Both the position numbers and the translations under genes were made by a program. Positions 1 through 6,909 of a stretch of DNA of 12,752 nucleotides are shown here, piece after piece. Source of the DNA: Candidatus Latescibacterota bacterium (lineage in GTDB: Bacteria; Latescibacterota; UBA2968; UBA8231); the NCBI GenBank assembly GCA_003529325.1, contig DPVW01000148.1, positions 1 through 12,752 of the forward strand, read 5' to 3'. The stretch's first letter is position 1. Every line of letters starts with the position of its first letter. A model generated the notes under the pieces. The model was not told the DNA's origin and searched no databases. It worked only from the letters and a program-made list of their open reading frames with translations.

Positions 1-124
1 ACAAGTGTTGCGAAATCACAGCGTTTGTGGATACCTTATCAAACCCCCTGTCTGCCTTCGACGTTTCGTCGGGGCGTCCGGGCTCCAAAGTTTCAGCCTC
101 AAGTACCTGTAAAGTCAGGAGCTT
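1..124 (+). promoter_or_regulatory. Leader region of the sigma factor gene
   Basis: This 124-base upstream stretch holds no credible gene. A Shine-Dalgarno-like AGGAG at 117-121 lies only 3 nt before the ATG at 125, which is short but usable. A TTGCGA hexamer at 8-13 could be a weak -35 element, but no convincing -10 sits at the right distance, so I do not name a promoter. The real promoter may lie left of the window. Confidence 0.35.
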
Positions 125-976
125 ATGGTCATTCACATCGACGAAGACGCCGAGTTGCTCCGGCGCTACTTCCACGATATCGAAGACTCTCAACCGTTGT
201 CCCGCGAGCGTGAGGTCATGTTGGCGGACCGGATTACGAAGGGCGACATGGAGGCGCGCGACGAACTCGTGCAGGCGAATCTGCGTTTCGTCGTCGACGT
301 TGCCCGGCAGTTTCAGAACCGCGGACTGAGTATGGCCGAGTTGGTCAGCGCCGGCAACATGGGTTTGATGAAAGCGGCAGACCGTTTCGATGGTGATCGC
401 GGTTTCAAGTTTATCTCCTATGCGGTCTGGTGGATTCGCCAGTCCATCATGCAAACCCTCACCGATCAGACGCGCACGGTCCGTGTGCCGGTAACCAGGC
501 AGAGTCTGCTCCGTGATATCACCAAGGCGACCAAGGCCTTGGGTGGCGAGCACCGAGATGTCACCACCTCCGAGATCGCCGAGGAACTTGGGGTTGCCGA
601 GGCCGAGATTCTCGAGACGATGTTGAAGGGGCGCCCCGAGGCATCTCTGGATCGTACCTTCGAAGAGGGTGACGATCGCAGCCTGCTGAATACGATCGCT
701 GACGAGTCGAATGGCAATCCTGACGACAGCGTCATGGATCAGGACTCACGCGCGCAGATCGACAACGTCCTGTCAGCCTTGGATGACCGTGAGCGCTACA
801 TCGTGCGTTGTTATTACGGTCTCGACGGAGAAGAGCCACTGACATTGGAACAGATCGGCGAGTTGATGAGTCTCACCAGGGAACGGGTGCGTCAACTCAA
901 GGAGCGGGCGCTGGGCAAGCTACGACACCCCCAGAGGTATCAGTTTCTGGCCCCCCTCGTCGGGGAACTTTCATAA
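125..976 (+). CDS. RNA polymerase sigma factor, sigma-70 family (RpoD/SigA-like, short form)
   Basis: This 283-residue protein is a sigma-70 subunit that directs RNA polymerase to promoters. Region 1.2 covers about residues 8-40. Region 2 (about 46-115) includes the core-binding and -10-melting segments with NLRFVV, GNMGLMKAADRFD and the FKFISYAVWWIRQSI signature. Region 3 spans about 125-200. Region 4 (about 215-272) ends in a helix-turn-helix, LTLEQIGELMSLTRERVRQL, that reads the -35 element. Region 1.1 and the long non-conserved insert of proteobacterial RpoD are absent. The length resembles the short primary sigma factors of Bacteroidota and related phyla, or a group 2 factor; sequence alone does not separate these. 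It is monocistronic, with a strong terminator about 30 nt after the stop. The family call is very secure, the primary versus alternative role is not. Confidence 0.95.
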   Translation: MVIHIDEDAELLRRYFHDIEDSQPLSREREVMLADRITKGDMEARDELVQANLRFVVDVARQFQNRGLSMAELVSAGNMGLMKAADRFDGDRGFKFISYAVWWIRQSIMQTLTDQTRTVRVPVTRQSLLRDITKATKALGGEHRDVTTSEIAEELGVAEAEILETMLKGRPEASLDRTFEEGDDRSLLNTIADESNGNPDDSVMDQDSRAQIDNVLSALDDRERYIVRCYYGLDGEEPLTLEQIGELMSLTRERVRQLKERALGKLRHPQRYQFLAPLVGELS

Positions 977-1004
977 GCAGCTTCTGACGTAGGTTAATAC
1001 ACAC

Positions 1005-1043
1005 AAAAGCCCCGTCCTCGGCTAAAGAGGGCGGGGCTTTTTT
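1005..1043. terminator. Strong intrinsic terminator, probably bidirectional
   Basis: An 11-bp stem (1009-1019 with 1027-1037, one G-T wobble) encloses a 7-nt loop. It is followed by six T on the + strand and preceded by AAAA, which gives a T tract on the - strand. It ends the sigma factor transcript and, read leftward, can end the hisE-terminated operon. Confidence 0.92.
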
Positions 1044-1044
1044 C

Positions 1045-1062
1045 CTGAAGTCGCAGCTTCAG
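1045..1062. repeat. Small perfect hairpin at the 3' end of hisE
   Basis: CTGAAG (1045-1050) and CTTCAG (1057-1062) are perfect inverted arms around a 6-nt loop. The hairpin overlaps the hisE stop codon and sits just before the terminator when read leftward. It may protect the mRNA 3' end or help termination. It has no T tract of its own. Confidence 0.45.
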
Positions 1063-1397
1063 GTCGAACCGCGCGACGCCTTTTCAGCCAGTCCGCTGAC
1101 ACCTGCGCGACGGGCGAGTTCGGTTTCCACATCCGCCAGACAACTGTCCCGATGGTGGAGCAGGACGAGCAGGTGGTAGACCAGGTCAGCGGCCTCACGG
1201 ATCAGGTGCTGGCGCCCAGCGGTACCTGGTTCAGCGGCAGCCTCGACGGCCTCGGCAGCCTCTTCGGAAATCTTGGCGCCCATGTGGTCCACACCGCTGG
1301 TCAGTAGCTGGGTCGTGTACGAGCTGCTGCTGGGATCTGCTGCACGGGCGGCGATGGTCTGGTCCAGCTCCTCAAGGGGGCGTTGCATGTCGGACAC
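1059..1397 (-). CDS. hisE: Phosphoribosyl-ATP pyrophosphatase (HisE)
   Basis: HisE hydrolyses phosphoribosyl-ATP to phosphoribosyl-AMP and pyrophosphate, the second step of histidine synthesis, in the cytoplasm. The 112-residue all-alpha MazG-like protein shows the family signatures in order: SYTTQLLTSG (26-35), K42 followed by E45, E46 and E49 (the acidic metal site of this fold), then REAADLVYHLLVLL (67-80). The length is typical of free-standing HisE. The start is GTG at 1397, chosen because GGAAGGA lies just upstream; an in-frame ATG at 1388 is the alternative. No other his gene is visible. hisE follows the sulfatase gene by 47 nt on the same strand and may be the last gene of that operon. 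Function confident, operon membership inferred. Confidence 0.93.
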   Translation of the reverse strand: MSDMQRPLEELDQTIAARAADPSSSSYTTQLLTSGVDHMGAKISEEAAEAVEAAAEPGTAGRQHLIREAADLVYHLLVLLHHRDSCLADVETELARRAGVSGLAEKASRGST

Positions 1398-1444
1398 GTG
1401 GTCCTTCCGATTCAGGTGCAGTGTGTTGGCGATAAGACGGGAGC

Positions 1445-2860
1445 TCAGTCTGCGTCGTCGTACTGCTGGCGCAGTCTGCGCAGCTCCTCTTTCAGTCTTG
1501 CCACCAGGTGCTGGCTGGCTGGATCATCGTAGCGGTTGACGAGTTCGTCAGGGTCCACCTGCAGGTCGAAGAACTCCCAGACATCGGGGCCCTCACCGAA
1601 GTACTCGATCAGCTTATAGCGGCTTGAGCGTACGCCGCGATGGGGGCCGATACGATGGGGTGTGAAGTACTGAAACCCCGGTTCCGCCATCTCGGACTGC
1701 GGACGGTCGCGCAGACGCCAGGAATCTTCGTAGTAGGCGTAGTAGACGGACTCACGCCAGTGTTGGGGCGTGGGTGTGCCGCTGTCTGCCATCAAAGGAC
1801 GCAGAGACCGCCCTTGAACCGCACTGGGGATGTCGATGCCGGCAAAGTCCAGGATCGTCGGGCAGATGTCGACGTTCATCGCCAGTGCTTCGGTGTGGGT
1901 GCCAGCGGGCACGACACACGGACAACAAGCGACGAGCGGGATCCGCATGGCGGGTTCATACATGAAACGTTTGTCATACCACCCGTGATCTCCGAGAAAA
2001 TAGCCGTGGTCGGAGGTATAGACGACGAGTGTGTCGTCGGCACGGCCACTCTCGTCCAGCCAGTCCAATACGCGGCCGACATTCTCGTCGACGGCGACAA
2101 TCGTGCGCCAGCGATCCTGCATGAAACGACGGAAGATCCAGTCCTTCCGGGCCTCACAAGACAGCCCCGTGGGAATCTCGTCCCCATAGTCGGGGGCGAG
2201 ACTGACGTCGAAGCGCATGTCCTCAGCCACAGCGGCGAGGGCTCTGCTGCTGTAGTCGTCATTGTACGTGGGTGGTTTCTGAGGTTCCACGTCAGCGAAC
2301 AGATTCGCGTGTCGTGGTGCCGGCGTAAAAGGACGGTGAGGCGCTTTGAACTGGTAGACGAGGCAGAAGGGTTGAGAAGGGGCAATGCCGTCGAGGAATT
2401 CGAGGGCGAGATCGCCGGTGATGTCGGTGGCATACCCCTCGATCGTACGCTCCACGCCATTGTCGATGAACACCGGGTCGAAGTACTCTCCCTGCCCGGG
2501 GTGGATGATCCAGTGATCGAAGCCACCAGGCGCCTGACGAATGTGGTATTTGCCGACGAGTCCCGTACGATAGCCCGCCTTCTGCAGCAGGGCGGGAAAG
2601 GTCGGCACGTCGGGGTTCAAGGTCTCCACCCCGTCGGCACCCTCGGAGTTGCCGCGAATGCCGTGCACGTGTGAGAAGCAGCCTGTGAGTACCGTCGCCC
2701 GCGACGGCGCGCAGAGCGCATTGGTGCAGAAGGCCCGGTCGAAACGTGTGCCCTGTGCAGCGATGCGATCGAGATTCGGCGTCGGTGGCAGTTCGGCGCC
2801 GTAACACCCCATTTCGTTGACCGTGTGGTCATCTGTCATGATGAACAGGATGTTTTTCAC
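1445..2860 (-). CDS. Sulfatase (type I, formylglycine-dependent), cytoplasmic
   Basis: This 471-residue alkaline-phosphatase-fold sulfatase hydrolyses a sulfate ester; the substrate (sugar, choline or aryl sulfate) cannot be told from sequence. Metal ligands TDD lie at residues 9-11. The CAPSR signature at 50-54 has Cys50, which a formylglycine-generating enzyme must oxidise; none is in the window. Further expected active-site residues are K104 and H106 (GKYH), H175, D284-H285 (SDHG) and K297. The protein starts directly at the first beta strand, MKNILFIMTDDH, with no signal peptide, so it should act in the cytoplasm on imported substrate. The start codon is GTG, overlapping the nfo stop in a GTGA, which implies translational coupling. 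The family is certain, substrate unknown. Confidence 0.95.
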   Translation of the reverse strand: MKNILFIMTDDHTVNEMGCYGAELPPTPNLDRIAAQGTRFDRAFCTNALCAPSRATVLTGCFSHVHGIRGNSEGADGVETLNPDVPTFPALLQKAGYRTGLVGKYHIRQAPGGFDHWIIHPGQGEYFDPVFIDNGVERTIEGYATDITGDLALEFLDGIAPSQPFCLVYQFKAPHRPFTPAPRHANLFADVEPQKPPTYNDDYSSRALAAVAEDMRFDVSLAPDYGDEIPTGLSCEARKDWIFRRFMQDRWRTIVAVDENVGRVLDWLDESGRADDTLVVYTSDHGYFLGDHGWYDKRFMYEPAMRIPLVACCPCVVPAGTHTEALAMNVDICPTILDFAGIDIPSAVQGRSLRPLMADSGTPTPQHWRESVYYAYYEDSWRLRDRPQSEMAEPGFQYFTPHRIGPHRGVRSSRYKLIEYFGEGPDVWEFFDLQVDPDELVNRYDDPASQHLVARLKEELRRLRQQYDDAD

Positions 2861-3729
2861 GAGGCCGATTTCTGCAGGCGGCGCAGTTGGCGCAGATTCT
2901 TGATGTCGCCGGCCAGTTCTTCCCCCTTTGGTGTTTCCAGCAGCATCGGTACATGAGCGAGTCGCGCGTCGTTGACGAAGTGTCGGAAGGCCTGCAAGCC
3001 GATCAGCCCCTCGCCAATATTTTCGTGCCGGTCGCGGTGCGAGTCGAAGGGCATCTTGCTGTCGTTCACGTGGATCACCTGAAGTCGGTGGAGACCGATG
3101 ATGTCGCTGAATTTCAGCATGGTTGTTTCATAGTCCTCAGCCTCGGTAATGGCGTATCCGGCGGCAAAAATGTGGCACGTATCCAGACACACACCCATCC
3201 GAGCGGTGTGCTCGACGCCATCGATAATCTGTGCCAGTTCTTCGAAGGTGGCGCCCAGATTGCTGCCCGTTCCCGCCGTCGTCTCCAAACAGAGAGTGAC
3301 TTCGGTGTCGTTGCCGAGTTCGTCGAACAACCGATTGATCGACGTACTGATACGTTTCATGCCTGCATCGGCACCGGAGCCCACATGGGAACCGGGATGG
3401 AAGACCAGGTTGGGTACCAGCAGTGTCTGGCAGCGCTCGACCTCTTCCTTGAAGGACTGATACGACTTTTCGTGTAGCGCCGGATCGGGGGAGGCGAGAT
3501 TTATCAGGTAGGAATTGTGGGCGCAGGCGACATCGAGGCCGGATCTCTGCCAGGCGTCGAACCAGAGTTCCAGATCCTCGGCAGTAAACTGGCGTGCCGC
3601 CCACTGGTTGTTCGACTTGTTGAAGATCTGCAGGGTGTCGCAGGTGGCGGATTCGCCTCGTTCGAAGGCGAGGTGAATACCACCCGCGATGGATTGGTGG
3701 CTGCCAAAGCGGCCAGATGATATCGTCAT
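2857..3729 (-). CDS. nfo: Endonuclease IV (apurinic/apyrimidinic endonuclease)
   Basis: Endonuclease IV cuts DNA 5' to abasic sites and trims blocked 3' ends in base excision repair, using three zinc ions in a TIM barrel. The 290-residue product has all nine metal ligands expected from the E. coli enzyme: H71, H111, E149, D183, H186, H220, D233, H235 and E265. They sit in the motifs HPGSHVG, ETTAGTGSNLG, CLDTCHIFAAGY, HVNDSK, DRHENIGEG and LETPKG. The start is the ATG at 3729, which begins MTISSGRFGSHQS and overlaps the upstream ROK kinase stop (ATGA). The open frame continues 122 codons further 5', but that stretch is arginine-rich and only shadows the kinase gene. Its 3' end overlaps the sulfatase start (GTGA). 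Placement between a sugar kinase and a sulfatase is odd for a repair gene. Confidence 0.96.
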   Translation of the reverse strand: MTISSGRFGSHQSIAGGIHLAFERGESATCDTLQIFNKSNNQWAARQFTAEDLELWFDAWQRSGLDVACAHNSYLINLASPDPALHEKSYQSFKEEVERCQTLLVPNLVFHPGSHVGSGADAGMKRISTSINRLFDELGNDTEVTLCLETTAGTGSNLGATFEELAQIIDGVEHTARMGVCLDTCHIFAAGYAITEAEDYETTMLKFSDIIGLHRLQVIHVNDSKMPFDSHRDRHENIGEGLIGLQAFRHFVNDARLAHVPMLLETPKGEELAGDIKNLRQLRRLQKSAS

Positions 3730-4622
3730 GTGGCGGCGCTCTGAGCCAGGGCGAGAGCGCCGCAGATACCGGCGCGTGGACCGAGGCCGGGGGGGGCGAT
3801 GAAGGCGTCGAGTTCCTCGTGTAACTCCGGCTGTTTCAGATACCCTTGCAGAATTCGTGCGACTTCTGCGCGTATTCGTGGGAACAGATGCTCCTGCTCC
3901 ATCACACCCCCACCGAGCAGGATCCTTTGTGGCGAGAGGGTGAGGATGAAGGTCGTCAGCGCGCTGCCAAGATACTCCGCCTGCAGCGACCAGGCCGCAT
4001 GATCGGCGGGCAGTTCGTCGGCGGGGGTACCCCAACGATCCCGCAGGGCTGGTCCGGAGGCGAGGCCCTCCAGGCAATCGCCGTGGTAGGGGCAACAGCC
4101 TTCGTATGGATCACGGTCCAGACTGTGGGGGACCGGGATGTGCCCCATCTCCGGATGCATGCGGCCATGAAGGATGTCGCCGTCGGCGATGGCGCCGCCA
4201 CCAATCCCGGTGCCGATGGTGAGATACAACAGACTGTGCAGACCAACCCCGGCGCCCCAACGCGCTTCGCCGAGAGCGGCGCAGTTGACGTCCGTATCGA
4301 AGCCCACGGGCAGGTTGAGTGTAGCCGCCAGATGGCCAACGATATCGGTATTCGCCCAACCCGATTTCGGAGTCGTCGTGATCCAGCCGTATGTCGGCGA
4401 ACTTCTGTCCAGGTCCACGGGACCGAAGCAGCCGACGCCCACGGCGGCAAGAGGCCCGTGCTCGTCTGTGGCGGCGTGGAAGAAGGCGCAAGTCTGCTCC
4501 AGTGTTGCCTCGGGCGTGCCGGTGTCGATACGAATCTGCGCCCGCAGATCATCGGGACCGGTGCCGACGGCAAGCACGAACTTGGTACCACCCGCCTCAA
4601 CGGCTCCGTACAGTGGGCTCAT
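3726..4622 (-). CDS. ROK-family sugar kinase, fructokinase-like
   Basis: This 298-residue ROK kinase transfers phosphate from ATP to a hexose, most likely fructose. The N-terminal ATP loop AVEAGGTKF spans 7-15. The catalytic Asp is D111 in FDTDVNCAALGEA. The second nucleotide motif TIGTGIGGG is at 135-143. The zinc-binding motif comprises H161 (HPEMGH) with C177, H180 and C183 in CPYHGDCLEGLASGPA; this form is typical of Bacillus-type fructokinases rather than NagC-like regulators, and no DNA-binding N-terminus is present. The ATG overlaps the amidohydrolase stop (ATGA) and its own stop overlaps nfo. Fructose as substrate is inferred from the motif class; mannose or another hexose remains possible. 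Confidence 0.9.
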   Translation of the reverse strand: MSPLYGAVEAGGTKFVLAVGTGPDDLRAQIRIDTGTPEATLEQTCAFFHAATDEHGPLAAVGVGCFGPVDLDRSSPTYGWITTTPKSGWANTDIVGHLAATLNLPVGFDTDVNCAALGEARWGAGVGLHSLLYLTIGTGIGGGAIADGDILHGRMHPEMGHIPVPHSLDRDPYEGCCPYHGDCLEGLASGPALRDRWGTPADELPADHAAWSLQAEYLGSALTTFILTLSPQRILLGGGVMEQEHLFPRIRAEVARILQGYLKQPELHEELDAFIAPPGLGPRAGICGALALAQSAAT

Positions 4623-5842
4623 TCGCTGTCCGGAAAGATAAGTTCTTCGTCGGGTCGTACGCCGTAGGTCGGTGGCAGTTCGTGCCAGTCGATGCCGGAA
4701 CGGCCATTGCGGTCCCAGACGACATCCCCACCGAAGAGAGTCAGTTCACACTCCAGCCTGCGGTTCCCCCGCAAAACGCCACCGAAGGAGTCCATATAAC
4801 CGAAGTCGCCCTGCTCAAGTCCGAGCACGGCGACGTCCGCTGTGGCGCCCACCGAGAGCGTACCGTGTTCGGTGCGGCCGATGACGCGTGCCGGTTCCAC
4901 CGTCGACAGTCGTATGACGTCGTTGAGTGGCATCCCCATGACCAGAAATTTCGACATCGTCGTCGGCATGTCGAGCATCCCGATATTCATGCTGAGACGG
5001 TGCAGGTCGGTGGAGATCGAGTCGGGGTAGAAGCCCTGCTCCACGCAGGGTACGGCATTTCGAAAACAGAAACTGCCGGCGCCGTGACCGGTGTCGAACA
5101 GAATGCCCCGCTCCCGTGCCGCCAACATGAACGGCATCACCTTGCCGTCAGCGTCGACAGAAGGAACGGGACCACGGAATACGTGCGTGGAGATGTCTCC
5201 CGGTCGCATCTTCTCACCGACCAGCTGGTAGTACGGTCGTTCGCGCTTGAAGAAGCCAAAATCGACCATGACGGGCATGTCGGCGATCTCACCTGCCTCG
5301 ATCAAACGATCGACGGAAGTCCAGTCCGGCAGCCAGTAGTGGGCGGTCTTCAACCCGACGACGACATCCTCGTGTTCACGGGCAACGGCGGCGCAGGCTG
5401 CGGCATCCATGTCGTAGATGTTCTGCTCCGTCGTCATCGTCGTCATGCCGAGACCGACGATGTTGACGAGTGCATACTTGCGCGTCGTAAAGCGGTCGAG
5501 GACGCGTTCACGGAAGTCGGCCAGGTTGCGCCAGCCCGCGGAGCCAGTATCGACCATCGTCGTTGTGCCGGCGCGGAAACTGAAGCCATCGGGTAGCACG
5601 CTGTTGTCTCCCCCCCAGGCCCCCTCATTGCCGGCTGTCGCATAGAGGTGGACGTGGATATCGACCAGTCCAGGTGTCACATACAGACCTGTAGCGTCGA
5701 TCGTCCGGCGCGCACTTGTAGGTTCGATGGTGGTGTCGACAGCGGCGATCTGGCCATTGCGAATGGCGACGTCGCGGGGGCCATCGATACCATTGGCGGG
5801 GTCGATTACGTGGCCGCCAACCAGAAGCAGGTCGAAATTCAT
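4619..5842 (-). CDS. Amidohydrolase/deacetylase-family metallohydrolase (dihydroorotase-like)
   Basis: This 407-residue cytoplasmic enzyme belongs to the amidohydrolase superfamily, in the branch often misnamed dihydroorotase (EF0837/Atu3266-like), some of whose members hydrolyse acetyl-(R)-mandelate; this is recalled family knowledge. Visible landmarks are GLVDIHVH with metal ligands H63 and H65, the probable carboxylated Lys K165 (VVGLK), THVFRG with H220, FDTGHGAGSF with H253, and ISTDLH with D279. In this branch the fifth strand normally reads like MVHIG; here it is MVDFG, with D194 in place of the metal-binding His. I chose the ATG at 5842, with GGGA about 9 nt upstream; a TTG two codons earlier is possible. 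It is first in the leftward operon. An ester or amide substrate is likely, the exact one is unknown. Confidence 0.86.
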   Translation of the reverse strand: MNFDLLLVGGHVIDPANGIDGPRDVAIRNGQIAAVDTTIEPTSARRTIDATGLYVTPGLVDIHVHLYATAGNEGAWGGDNSVLPDGFSFRAGTTTMVDTGSAGWRNLADFRERVLDRFTTRKYALVNIVGLGMTTMTTEQNIYDMDAAACAAVAREHEDVVVGLKTAHYWLPDWTSVDRLIEAGEIADMPVMVDFGFFKRERPYYQLVGEKMRPGDISTHVFRGPVPSVDADGKVMPFMLAARERGILFDTGHGAGSFCFRNAVPCVEQGFYPDSISTDLHRLSMNIGMLDMPTTMSKFLVMGMPLNDVIRLSTVEPARVIGRTEHGTLSVGATADVAVLGLEQGDFGYMDSFGGVLRGNRRLECELTLFGGDVVWDRNGRSGIDWHELPPTYGVRPDEELIFPDSE

Positions 5843-6085
5843 CAGCAAAATTCCCGGCAGAGAAAAGAGGAGGCGTTAAGATAGCCCACTGTCCAACCGG
5901 GACCAGAGTGACGTCCAACTCGGCTCGAGAGCCCGTGTGGAATCCGAGTCATCCGGACTCGCTCGGCCGGTTCAGTTTTTCGTACACTTGCCCCGTAGCA
6001 AACCCATCCGAACGCTGGCAACGCCCGAGTCGTCGGGCTGGATGCGGACGGCGAGTTCATCACATTCGCCCTTTAGGAGGATGGA
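5843..6085. promoter_or_regulatory. Divergent control region between the amidohydrolase and SDR operons
   Basis: This region should hold both divergent promoters. A TATCTT hexamer on the - strand (5883-5878) is a possible -10 for the leftward operon, without a clear -35. Upstream of it are two direct copies of GTCCAAC (5891-5897 and 5913-5919), 22 bp apart, about two helical turns. A 6-bp inverted repeat CGAGTC/GACTCG lies at 5945-5961. A hairpin GCCCGA/TCGGGC lies at 6023-6038 in the probable SDR leader. None is matched to a known regulator. A coding-like run from 5999 to 6076 has no start codon. Confidence 0.5.
6075..6080 (+). promoter_or_regulatory. Ribosome binding site fixing a GTG start
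   Basis: A perfect AGGAGG stands 5 nt before the GTG at 6086. An ATG at 6081 lies too close and meets a stop after two codons, so this site decides that the SDR starts at GTG. Confidence 0.85.
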
Positions 6086-6865
6086 GTGAGTGACACTGCG
6101 GGGCAGGGACTGGTTGGGCGCACGGCACTGGTGACTGGCGCCAGCGGTGGTCTGGGAGCGGCCTTCGCCGACATGCTGGTCTCTGCAGGGGCCGCCGTGG
6201 CGCTGCATTACCATAACAATGAGCAGAAAGCGATCGCCCTGGCCGAGCGTTTTGGCGGTGTGGGAAAGCGTCTCTGCACCGTGCAGGGCGACCTACGCAC
6301 CACCGATGGACCGGCAGCGGTCTGTCAGCACGTGGAGGAGGGCCTCGGCCCGATCGATATCCTGATCAACAATGCCGGTGGTTGGGTGGGAAAGCCGCTG
6401 TTGGACACCAGCGTCGGCGAGTGGGACGAACTGATGGAGGCCGATGTGCGGGGCAGTTTCCTCACCATCATTGGCTGTGCGGCGGGTATGAAGTCGCGGG
6501 GTTGGGGGCGTATCGTCAATCTGAGCACGGTAGCGGCTTTGAGTGTGGCAACCAACGAGGGTGCATACGGTGTGGCGAAGGCGGCCGTTGTCATGCTGAC
6601 CAAAACGGCGGCTGTCGAACTGGCCGAGTTCGGTGTGACAGTGAACGCCATCGCGCCGGGGTGGACGCTGCCCTACGACAGTCCCCACCCACCGCAACCA
6701 AAAGACTACCCGCAGAGCGCCAGGGTCCCGGATCATCGACCCGGACACGCAACCGAAGTGGCCGCCATCGCCCGCTTTCTCGTCTCCGAAGAAGCGGGGC
6801 ACATCACCGGTCAGACGATCGCAGTCGATGGTGGTCTGTCCGCGGTGTTGGCGTCGAGTAGTTGA
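6086..6865 (+). CDS. Short-chain dehydrogenase/reductase (SDR), FabG-like
   Basis: This 259-residue classical SDR should oxidise or reduce an alcohol/ketone with NAD(P)(H) in the cytoplasm. The nucleotide loop TGASGGLG is at 17-24, the NNAGG motif at 95-99, the catalytic Ser is S147 (NLSTVAA), and the YGVAK motif gives Y161 and K165. The C-terminal TGQTIAVDGGLS (241-252) is typical of the 3-oxoacyl-ACP reductase-like group. The tetrad Asn, usually in a vNl.G motif, appears as D120 in ADVRGSF, though other SDRs also vary here. It starts the rightward pair, 44 nt before the GalB-like gene. Given its position beside catabolic genes and no fatty-acid genes, a sugar or polyol/aromatic intermediate is likelier than an acyl-ACP substrate. 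Confidence 0.92.
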   Translation: MSDTAGQGLVGRTALVTGASGGLGAAFADMLVSAGAAVALHYHNNEQKAIALAERFGGVGKRLCTVQGDLRTTDGPAAVCQHVEEGLGPIDILINNAGGWVGKPLLDTSVGEWDELMEADVRGSFLTIIGCAAGMKSRGWGRIVNLSTVAALSVATNEGAYGVAKAAVVMLTKTAAVELAEFGVTVNAIAPGWTLPYDSPHPPQPKDYPQSARVPDHRPGHATEVAAIARFLVSEEAGHITGQTIAVDGGLSAVLASSS

Positions 6866-6909
6866 GGGTAGAGGGCAACCTGCACACGAATCGCTAAGGA
6901 ACCAAGAGT

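Noticed and set aside
1640..2674. 344-codon open frame opposite the sulfatase gene
   Set aside because: It is antisense shadow of a strongly conserved sulfatase; no family motifs and no start signals.
3730..4095. 122-codon 5' extension of the nfo frame
   Set aside because: It is Arg/Pro-rich without family similarity, lies wholly inside the kinase gene, and the true Nfo start MTISSGRFGSHQS follows an ATGA overlap.
4391..5596. 401-codon open frame opposite the amidohydrolase and kinase genes
   Set aside because: It is antisense to two conserved enzymes and has a low-complexity Arg-rich start; high GC explains long shadow frames.
5999..6076. Coding-like run ending in a DADGEFITFAL stretch before the SDR
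   Set aside because: It looks like a protein C-terminus but has no start codon after the TAG at 5996; it may be a gene remnant but cannot be supported.
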